The translations under genes were made by a program, and so were the position numbers. A DNA stretch of 64,000 nucleotides from positions 8,460 through 72,459 of the forward strand of contig DQGD01000006.1 of the NCBI GenBank assembly GCA_003533505.1, written 5' to 3'. This DNA comes from Clostridiales bacterium. Lineage in GTDB: Bacteria; Bacillota; Clostridia; Christensenellales; Pumilibacteraceae. The notes under the pieces were generated by a model that was not told the DNA's origin, did no database searches, and saw nothing but the letters and a program-made list of their open reading frames with translations. Shown piece after piece: positions 58,156-64,000 of this stretch; within the stretch, counting starts at the first letter, position 1, and every line of letters begins with the position of its first letter.

Positions 58156-60447
58156 TTACGCCTTCTTGACTATTCTTCTGTTGCGAAGAACGATGAACGC
58201 TACGACGGCAGCGATGAGCGCCATCCAGATGAAGCAGGTCCACCACCACGAACCAATCGTGTAGATGATTGTGCCCACGATGTAGGAGGAAGCAACCCAG
58301 AACAGGAGCGTCCACAAGTAGCGAGTCTTGTTCTGGAGCTCGGCTTTTGCCGTAGCCACAGCCGCAAAGCACGGAATCGTGGTCATGTTGAACGCGATGA
58401 AGGAAATCAGCGCGGGTCCGGTGATGCCGGTTGCCTGAATCATTGCCTGTACTGCCATTATGCCGCTATCGTCGGCGTCGATTGCGTCAACGTCGAAGCC
58501 GAGTCCCGCAACCTTGACGAGGCACGCCGCCAATATTGCGAAGGTCGAGATGACGTTCTCTTTTGCGATAAGTCCGGACACCGCTGCGAGCGCGAATACC
58601 CAGCCGTACTTGCCGAGCTGGCTACCGAAGCCGAGGGGCGTGAACAAGGGCTGAACGAGCTTGCTGATGTTGGCGAGGATACTTTCGTTGATTGCGTCGT
58701 CCTCGAGGAGTTTCCAATCGAACGTAAAGTGGCAAAGCACCCAGATGATGATGGTCGAAGCGAAGATAATCGTAAACGCCTTCTTCACAAAGTGCTTCGT
58801 CTTATCCCACAGGTGAGCCATCAGGTTCTTGAACTGCGGCATGTGGTAAGAAGGAAGCTCCATAATGAACGGAGGGGTTTCGCCCTTGAGCGTGGTAGAA
58901 CGCATCAGGAGCACCGCTACGATTGCGGTTACGATGCCGAGCAGGTACATCGCGAACGTGATTACGTCGGCATTGCCTACGCCGAAGGACGCAACCAGCG
59001 CGCCTGCAACGGCGGTGAGAATCGGGAGCTTAGCTCCGCAGGAGAAGAACGGAATGACGCGGATAGTCGCGGTGCGCTCCTTCTCGTCTGCAAGAGTACG
59101 GGTGTTAATCATTGCCGGCACCGAGCAGCCGAAGCCCATAATCATGGGCAGGAACGCGCGGCCCGAAAGACCGAACTTGCGGAACATTCTGTCGAGAATG
59201 AACGCGATACGAGCCATGTAGCCGCTGTCCTCGAGAATCGAGAAGAACAGGAACAGTACGAGAATCGGGGGCAGGAAGGAAAGTACGGCTCCGATACCTT
59301 CGATGATACCGTCGTTGATAAGTCCTTCTGCCCAGGGCGCCATGCCTATAGCGGATATACCGCCTTTAAGCAAATCAAACAGCGAGCCGACTATAATGTC
59401 GTTCCATAGGTTGTTTATGAACACGCCGGGTGACATTACGCCGCCGTCGTAAATACAAGCAAGCAGTCTTACGCCGAAGTTGTCGCCGTCGAATCCGAGT
59501 TCGTCCAGCGTCGGCAGTCCGAAAATTGCTCCGAGGTACAGAAGGTCCTCGCCGAACGTGAGGTGGAAAATTCCGAACAGGATAACGATAAAGATGGGAA
59601 TACCCCAAATCTTGTGAGTGAGTACCTTATCCGCCTTGTCGGACTTGCTCATCTTGAACTTATCCTTGTCCTTGCGCTGCACAACCGCCGCGAAGTGCTT
59701 GGAAATATACTTGTATCTGCCGTCGGCAACAAGCGCCTCGAAGTCGGTGCCGAACGTGTCGTCGGAAAAAGTTTCCTTAAACTCGTTGACCATGTGCACG
59801 GTTTCTTTGTGCATGTTCACTTCTATTTCGTCGCCTTCTACAAGCTTGATTGCGTGGAAAAGCGGATTTTCGACGTTCTGACCTTTAAGCGCGATTCTTA
59901 CGTCGTTGATAAGGTGGGCAACCGGAGTGTCGGAAAGCACGCTGGTGCCGGTGCGCGGAACCGAGCTTTCGGCATAAGCCCTGTCCATAAGCTCTTTAAG
60001 TCCGGTCTGCTTCAATGCGGAAATCTTGACGACGGGAACGCCCAGACGTTTTTCGAGCTCCTTCTCGTCGATTTTGTCGCCGTTCTTCTCTACCGCGTCC
60101 ATCATGTTGAGCGCGATGACCATAGGAACGTCGATTTCCATAATCTGCGTGGTGAGGTAAAGGTTACGCTCGAGGTTGGTTGCGTCGACGATGTTGATTA
60201 CGCAGTCGGGCTTTTCGTCGAGTATGTAATTCCTTGCGATTACTTCCTCCGGGGTGTACGGCGACAGCGAGTAGATACCCGGAAGGTCGACGATTGCAAC
60301 GGGCTCGGCGCACTTCTTGTAAACGCCGTCGCGCTTGTCAACCGTGACGCCCGGCCAGTTGCCTACATGCGCGGTCGAGCCGGTGAGGCTGTTAAAAAGC
60401 GTCGTTTTGCCGCAGTTCGGGTTGCCGGCAAGTGCAAATCTTTTCAT
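58156..60447 (-). CDS. feoB: Ferrous iron transport protein FeoB
   Basis: 763-residue GTP-driven Fe2+ permease. The cytoplasmic G domain starts at residue 1 with GNPNCGKTTLFN, then DLPGIYSLSPYTPEE and NMMD. A linker leads to two Gate domains with conserved cysteines (GCSVPAMINTRT, FSCGAKLPILT) and about eight membrane helices. The start at 60447 overlaps feoA's stop by one base (TAATG), with GGAGG upstream; a longer in-frame start lies inside feoA and is rejected. Confidence 0.96.
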   Translation of the reverse strand: MKRFALAGNPNCGKTTLFNSLTGSTAHVGNWPGVTVDKRDGVYKKCAEPVAIVDLPGIYSLSPYTPEEVIARNYILDEKPDCVINIVDATNLERNLYLTTQIMEIDVPMVIALNMMDAVEKNGDKIDEKELEKRLGVPVVKISALKQTGLKELMDRAYAESSVPRTGTSVLSDTPVAHLINDVRIALKGQNVENPLFHAIKLVEGDEIEVNMHKETVHMVNEFKETFSDDTFGTDFEALVADGRYKYISKHFAAVVQRKDKDKFKMSKSDKADKVLTHKIWGIPIFIVILFGIFHLTFGEDLLYLGAIFGLPTLDELGFDGDNFGVRLLACIYDGGVMSPGVFINNLWNDIIVGSLFDLLKGGISAIGMAPWAEGLINDGIIEGIGAVLSFLPPILVLFLFFSILEDSGYMARIAFILDRMFRKFGLSGRAFLPMIMGFGCSVPAMINTRTLADEKERTATIRVIPFFSCGAKLPILTAVAGALVASFGVGNADVITFAMYLLGIVTAIVAVLLMRSTTLKGETPPFIMELPSYHMPQFKNLMAHLWDKTKHFVKKAFTIIFASTIIIWVLCHFTFDWKLLEDDAINESILANISKLVQPLFTPLGFGSQLGKYGWVFALAAVSGLIAKENVISTFAILAACLVKVAGLGFDVDAIDADDSGIMAVQAMIQATGITGPALISFIAFNMTTIPCFAAVATAKAELQNKTRYLWTLLFWVASSYIVGTIIYTIGSWWWTCFIWMALIAAVVAFIVLRNRRIVKKA

Positions 60448-60683
60448 TACTTTTTCACCTCCGTCATCAAAACGCACGCGGCTTCGGTCTTACGAAGCGT
60501 CAGCTCGTAGCCTCTGACCGTCACTTCAATCGGGTCACCCAGCGGCGCGCGCTTACGCATCAGAATTTCCGCGCCGGGCGTGATGCCCATGTCGAACAGA
60601 CGTCTTTTGATTTTGCCTTCGCCGGCAACGGACTTGACGCGTCCGCTTTCGCCGATTTCAAAGGCTTCAAGAGTCTTTTCCAT
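60447..60683 (-). CDS. feoA: Ferrous iron transport protein FeoA
   Basis: 78-residue SH3-like protein needed for FeoB activity. IKRRLFDMGITPGAEILMRKRAPLGDP and the end VTVRGYELTLRKTEA are typical. The GGAG site is 12 bases before the ATG. Second gene of the operon. Confidence 0.93.
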   Translation of the reverse strand: MEKTLEAFEIGESGRVKSVAGEGKIKRRLFDMGITPGAEILMRKRAPLGDPIEVTVRGYELTLRKTEAACVLMTEVKK

Positions 60684-60719
60684 TCTTACTATGTTCTCCT
60701 TTTAAGGTTTTTTTACCGT

Positions 60720-60932
60720 TTATGCCACGAATATCTTGGTCGACAAATCCCTGTCGAGCGCAATCCGTCCGTCTTTTATCTTGCAAACCACGCAGCCGCC
60801 GCTCGAACTGAACACGGATATTTCTCCGTTTACCGTAATTCCGAGACTCTCGAGATGTTTCTTCGTCTTCTCGTCCGCCGCGATTCTTACGACTTTCAAC
60901 GGTTTTCCGACGGGCGCTATTACTATAGGCAT
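60720..60932 (-). CDS. Second FeoA-domain protein
   Basis: 70 residues with an SH3-like FeoA fold: LKVVRIAADEKTKKHLESLGI, GEISVFSSSGGCVVCKIKDG and RIALDRDLSTKIFV. The start at 60932 (MPIVIAPVG) has GGAGG upstream. It is the first gene of feoA2-feoA-feoB and lies just after the promoter and operators. Two FeoA proteins per operon are common in clostridia. Confidence 0.88.
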   Translation of the reverse strand: MPIVIAPVGKPLKVVRIAADEKTKKHLESLGITVNGEISVFSSSGGCVVCKIKDGRIALDRDLSTKIFVA

Positions 60933-60946
60933 TTGCTTGTACCTCC

Positions 60947-61032
60947 GCAAAATGTGAATAATCATTCACTTTCGCAAATATAATAGCACACGCCGAATCG
61001 TTTGTCAAGCGAAAATGTGAATATTTTTTCAT
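60947..61032 (-). promoter_or_regulatory. Promoter and paired operators of the feo operon
   Basis: The promoter (60980-61008) is minus strand TTGACA, 17-bp spacer, TATTAT. Operator 1 at 60954-60969 is GTGAATAATCATTCAC on the plus strand, just downstream of the -10. Operator 2 at 61017-61032 (GTGAATATTTTTTCAT) lies upstream of the -35. Both share AAAATGTGAATA. The arrangement suits a Fur or DtxR-type iron repressor. Confidence 0.6.
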
Positions 61033-61066
61033 ATTCTTTTTTGCGTTTGTTAGCATGCCGTTTCGC

Positions 61067-61095
61067 TTGCTTTTTTGCTCGATTTACGATATACT
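61067..61095 (+). promoter_or_regulatory. Promoter of the TetR gene, predicted leaderless
   Basis: TTGCTT, 17-bp spacer, TATACT, then ACTTTT and the ATG at 61102. Confidence 0.65.
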
Positions 61096-61101
61096 ACTTT
61101 T

Positions 61102-61704
61102 ATGAAGAAAGCGATACGGCAGCCGCAACAGGAGCGGTCAACCGAAAAAAAGAACAGGATTATTCAGGCGAGCTACGAGGTTTTTTCCGAAGTGGGCTAT
61201 TTCGGCGCGAACACGTCGGAGATTGCGCGCAGAGCCGGCGTTTCGACGGGCATCGTGTACAGTTACTTTACCGACAAGCGCGATATTTTGCTGTATGTGC
61301 TGAAAATTTACCTCGACAAGGTGACTTCGCCGCTAGTGAAACTTTTCAAGGGGCTCTCCTCTCCGCTCGATTTCGACGCGCTGATACCGCGGATTGTGGA
61401 CATGACGATTGAGATACATAAAGAAAACGCACACATGCACAACACTCTGCATGCGCTCGCAGCTACCGACGAAGAGGTCGGCGCGGAGTTTATCCGTCTC
61501 GAGGGCGATATTACTTACGAGATAAGCAATATGCTCGAGGAGCTTAACGCCGGCGTGACTCACCCCGTGGAAAAAGTACACATCGCTATGGACATGATTC
61601 AGTCGTTCGCACACGAGTACGTTTACGACAATCACCGCTACATCGATTACGACGTGATGAAGCAGACGGTCGAAAACACGCTAATCGGTATGTTCAAGGA
61701 ATAA
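61102..61704 (+). CDS. TetR/AcrR family transcriptional regulator
   Basis: 200 residues. The N-terminal helix-turn-helix (RIIQASYEVFSEVGYFGAN, TSEIARRAGVSTGIVYSYF) is followed by an all-helical ligand domain. The start at 61102 (MKKAIRQPQQER) has no Shine-Dalgarno; a leaderless transcript is predicted from the promoter spacing. It is divergent from the feo operon, and may control itself or neighbours, but feo control by TetR is not implied by the operators seen. Confidence 0.9.
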   Translation: MKKAIRQPQQERSTEKKNRIIQASYEVFSEVGYFGANTSEIARRAGVSTGIVYSYFTDKRDILLYVLKIYLDKVTSPLVKLFKGLSSPLDFDALIPRIVDMTIEIHKENAHMHNTLHALAATDEEVGAEFIRLEGDITYEISNMLEELNAGVTHPVEKVHIAMDMIQSFAHEYVYDNHRYIDYDVMKQTVENTLIGMFKE

Positions 61705-61718
61705 ATACAAGTATGAAT

Positions 61719-61757
61719 TAAAGCGGCTTATCCGAAACGTGACAAGCCGCTTTTTCT
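61719..61757. terminator. Bidirectional terminator between TetR and subtilase genes
   Basis: Stem AAAGCGGCTT/AAGCCGCTTT with T-run. Confidence 0.8.
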
Positions 61758-61790
61758 TATTTATATATTATAGTGCGGTGTTACGGCGCG

Positions 61791-62939
61791 CTACCGATAC
61801 TCGTCGGAAAGTTCGCACAGCCCGTAGCCCGAGCCCGGCAGTCCTATTTTTCGGGCGTTTTCCACGAGGATTTCTTTTATCTTGTCGGGCGTGTAATCGG
61901 GATTCAGGGCGAGAATATCCGCGCAATACCCGGCAACGACGGGAGCCGCCATGCTTGTTCCGCTGAGCCTTAAATAATTATTGTTCGTGCCTATGCAGCA
62001 CGCGTCCACGCCGAAAGCCGCAAGTTCGGGCTTGACCGGAGCGTCGGGCTTGCCGCGCGACGAAAACTCGGGGACGTAAGTCTTTTCGCCATCGTAGCCC
62101 ACCGCGCCCACGGTGATGATTTCCGGACAGATTCCGGGCGAAGTGACGGTGCCCGGCTGCGGTCCGGAGTTGCCTGCGCTGGCGACGACGGTAATTCCGC
62201 TGCGCCACAACGCCTCCGCGCCGTAAACAAGCGGGTCGTTTTCGCCCGAGCTGTCCGTGCCGAACGACATGCACGCGACTTTTATGTTGTACTCCGCGCG
62301 GTGCGAGTGCACCCACTGCATGGCTTCGAGAATGTGAAACGCCGAGCCCTCGCCTTTCTCGTTCATCGCTTTCAGCGCGATTATGTTTGCGCGCGGCGCA
62401 CTCCCCTTGCACTCGCCGCAGGACATAAGCCCGTTGCCGGCGACAAGCCCTGCCACCGCGCTGCCGTGTCCGTTGTCGTCGTAGGGGTACTCCTCGCCCT
62501 TGAGAAAGTCCTCGAAACGCACGACGCGTACCATTGGCGCAATCAAATCAAGGTGCTCGCTTACGCCCGTATCGATAATCGCCACTCCCACGCCCTCGCC
62601 GAACGAGCCCGTAGCCTCGGGGCGGATTGCTAAACCTTGCGCGGAGTCGGGCGAGCCGAGCGCAGTCACGGTGGTATGCGCGGCTATCGCTTTCACGAAC
62701 GGCAGCCTTTCGAGGTCGCGGACGGTGTGGACGTTTACCTGCGCTCCGAACGCCGAAATGAACGGATAGTTCTTCACTATGCACGACGCATACGGCATAA
62801 GCCCTTGCTTGGCTTTTTCAAAGCTGTCGGTCAGAATTACGCACTTGACTTCGCCGTTACCGTTTGCCGTCAGTCGCGACGGGACTTTTCCGCTTTCGGA
62901 AGCTATGTAATTGTTTCTGAAGTTACGAAACAGGCTCAT
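61791..62939 (-). CDS. Subtilisin-like (S8) serine protease
   Basis: 382 residues with no signal peptide. The catalytic triad is Asp in VAIIDTGVSEH, His in NGHGSAVAGLVAG and Ser in LSGTSMAAPVV; the oxyanion Asn is in VVASAGNSGPQPG. A prodomain-like N-terminal 90 residues is present. The lack of export signal suggests an intracellular AprX-type protease. The first codon overlaps the upstream small gene's stop by four bases. Confidence 0.9.
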   Translation of the reverse strand: MSLFRNFRNNYIASESGKVPSRLTANGNGEVKCVILTDSFEKAKQGLMPYASCIVKNYPFISAFGAQVNVHTVRDLERLPFVKAIAAHTTVTALGSPDSAQGLAIRPEATGSFGEGVGVAIIDTGVSEHLDLIAPMVRVVRFEDFLKGEEYPYDDNGHGSAVAGLVAGNGLMSCGECKGSAPRANIIALKAMNEKGEGSAFHILEAMQWVHSHRAEYNIKVACMSFGTDSSGENDPLVYGAEALWRSGITVVASAGNSGPQPGTVTSPGICPEIITVGAVGYDGEKTYVPEFSSRGKPDAPVKPELAAFGVDACCIGTNNNYLRLSGTSMAAPVVAGYCADILALNPDYTPDKIKEILVENARKIGLPGSGYGLCELSDEYR

Positions 62940-63226
62940 TCGTCGGTATCCGCGTTCATCAGGCGAACGACGTTTTCCATTTTTTCGCGCTGCTCGGGGG
63001 TGAGCGACGGCGACGCGAGCGCGATGAACGCACGCATTTGCTCGGGGTCGTAGGTTCCGTTGGTTTTGGCGGCGCGAACGTTCTTCATGAGCTCGGCAAT
63101 CAGTGCGTCCTCATCCATTTCCGCGTACTTTTCATAGTCGGCGCCCATGCCGACTTCATCCGCGATGCGCTTCGACGGCTTGTCGCCGCGCCTGTTGCTT
63201 CCGTTGAAATTTTTTAAGCTTCTCAT
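62936..63226 (-). CDS. Hypothetical small acidic/basic protein, operon partner of the subtilase
   Basis: 96 residues, not recognised. A basic N-terminus (LKNFNGSNRRGDKPSKR) is followed by two predicted helices with acidic faces. No membrane segment or cysteines. GGAGGG lies four bases before the ATG. It overlaps the subtilase gene by four bases (translation coupled), so it may be a regulator or substrate of that protease; this is inference. Confidence 0.7.
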   Translation of the reverse strand: MRSLKNFNGSNRRGDKPSKRIADEVGMGADYEKYAEMDEDALIAELMKNVRAAKTNGTYDPEQMRAFIALASPSLTPEQREKMENVVRLMNADTDE

Positions 63227-63248
63227 ATAGCCCTCCGGTACTTTTATG

Positions 63249-63283
63249 TATATGCCGGCATATATTTAAATGTGCCGATCGGC
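63249..63283. promoter_or_regulatory. Two palindromes in the divergent region of the small genes
   Basis: TATATGCCGGCATATA at 63249-63264 is a perfect 16-bp palindrome. GCCGATCGGC at 63274-63283 is a second, 10-bp one, centred 22 bp away. Both lie between the divergent starts at 63226 and 63311. Confidence 0.6.
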
Positions 63284-63310
63284 GCAAATAAGTGCGGCGG
63301 TGAGAATTTT

Positions 63311-63610
63311 ATGGACATAACGACAATATTACCGTTGCTTCTCGCAGGAAAAGGCGGCGGCAAAAACAGCGAAACGCTTGCGCTTCTCCTGAAAACGATG
63401 GGTTCGGGAAAAAAGCCGGACGAGTCGGTGATTATGGACGAGATGCTGAAAAAAAGCGGCTGCGCGCCCGAAACCGCCGCCGTTCTTAACGCCGCCATGA
63501 AAAACCGCACGGAAAAGCCGCGGCGCTCCGTGGGGCTGCGCTCGGTGCTGGGCATCGTCAACGACGAGATTTTAGGGAAAATCACCAAGTATATGGACGA
63601 CGTAAGGTGA
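63311..63610 (+). CDS. Hypothetical small protein divergent to the subtilase operon
   Basis: 99 residues, not recognised. A short hydrophobic N-terminus (TTILPLLLAGKGGG) then two helical segments and a basic linker (NRTEKPRRSVGLR). GGTGAG lies six bases before the ATG. It faces the small gene at 63226 across a palindromic region, which suggests joint control. Confidence 0.65.
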   Translation: MDITTILPLLLAGKGGGKNSETLALLLKTMGSGKKPDESVIMDEMLKKSGCAPETAAVLNAAMKNRTEKPRRSVGLRSVLGIVNDEILGKITKYMDDVR

Positions 63611-64000
63611 TTTATAGTATGTCGGTTTGGTGCAACGGTTGTTAATACCCGTTTATTTTTGACCATTCCCCACTCGCTTCGTGGGAGTTCTCTGCTGCAT
63701 CGGTGGTATTTATATGGCTGGGTTATTTGTTCCATGTCTGGGATAATGAGTGAAATTTTTGCCGAGGCAAAAGTGATATACGGCTACGCCGTGTGATATT
63801 CGCCTTACGTCGAGTGATATTCGCGCTTCCGCGCGAGTTAAGGATAATTATTTGTTCCATGAAGGGGTTCCTCACGCGCGCGGAAAGCCGCGCGCTCAGG
63901 ATGACGTTTTTGATGGAGAGTGCGCGTTTGTTTTTTATTAGACTTTTTCTAATGTCAATTACTTGTTCCATGTCGGGATTCCGCGTCGCAACGGCATTGC
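63611..64000. other. Gene-free tract with short hairpin repeats
   Basis: No credible gene. Contents: hairpin array at about 63750-63840, a GC-rich hairpin GCGCGCGG/CCGCGCGC at 63876-63892 followed by CTCAGGATGACG (resembling the end of the 18911 repeat), a short stem ATTAG/CTAAT near 63937-63953, and three copies of TTATTTGTTCCATG-like sequence. Confidence 0.6.
63723..63972 (+). repeat. Three spaced copies of TTA(T/C)TTGTTCCATG
   Basis: At 63723-63736, 63848-63861 and 63959-63972, spaced 125 and 111 bases. The first two are identical; the third differs by one base. Between the first two lie hairpin modules joined by GTGATATT-like linkers. Confidence 0.8.

Overview
The window looks like chromosome from a spore-forming-lineage, anaerobic member of the Firmicutes class Clostridia, moderately GC-rich in genes and AT-rich between them. 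The reasons are a six-gene Rnf complex in the clostridial order C-D-G-E-A-B, an electron-bifurcating NfnAB pair, the McsA-McsB-ClpC arginine-phosphorylation and proteolysis operon, long-form HPF, a PdaB-like sporulation deacetylase, a SpoIVFB-like M50 protease, and a DUF3343/cysteine-desulfurase pair. A gut lineage such as Christensenellales is plausible but is only an impression. No prophage, insertion sequence, CRISPR array or rRNA was seen.

Layout. 1-3201: a 938-residue multi-Fe-S flavoprotein plus HypA. 3366-11567: housekeeping genes asnS, pgk, pgi and hpf, with a tRNA-Glu, a VOC protein, an intracellular clan-A glycosidase and a xylose-isomerase-like TIM barrel. 11787-18762: protein quality control (mcsA-mcsB-clpC, dCMP deaminase, groES-groEL). 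18763-19625: gene-free, with two copies of a MITE-like repeat. 19626-26669: RNase G/E, an M50 protease, MinE, MinD, an atypical MreB-like protein, Maf and Ppx. 26965-30999: a secreted propeller protein, a tandem-OB SSB and a polysaccharide deacetylase. 31212-37320: the Rnf operon and two half-size TSUP genes. 37661-41891: a 1,099-residue surface protein followed by a gene-free tract with a 40-bp tandem array. 41892-51722: a membrane-domain MurF operon, the tsaE-yhbY-tsaB-rimI operon, a riboflavin ECF component under an FMN riboswitch, PAP2, rsfS, a nadD-yqeK fusion and obgE. 51816-56217: gltA-like NfnB, NfnA, endonuclease III and an MFS carrier. 56343-61704: the DUF3343/desulfurase pair, the feo iron operon and a TetR regulator. 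61791-63610: a subtilase and two small unknown genes around a palindromic intergenic region. 63611-64000: a gene-free tract of short hairpin repeats.

How it fits together. Rnf (ferredoxin:NAD+), NfnAB (ferredoxin/NADH/NADP+) and the 938-residue oxidoreductase would together balance ferredoxin, NADH and NADPH in a fermenter. Iron-sulfur demand is matched by the Feo operon, and flavin demand (FMN-bearing RnfD and RnfG) by riboswitch-controlled riboflavin uptake.

The most unusual observations are three promoters with the same geometry (-35, -10, then exactly six bases and the ATG), which predict leaderless mRNAs for mcsA, tsaE and a TetR gene; a dispersed block of about 57 bp centred on an inverted repeat; a 40-bp tandem array with a palindromic core behind the largest surface protein; an MreB-like protein with altered nucleotide-binding acidic residues; and a pair of Fur-like inverted repeats flanking the feo promoter. 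All are read by eye from sequence and none has been tested by search or experiment.
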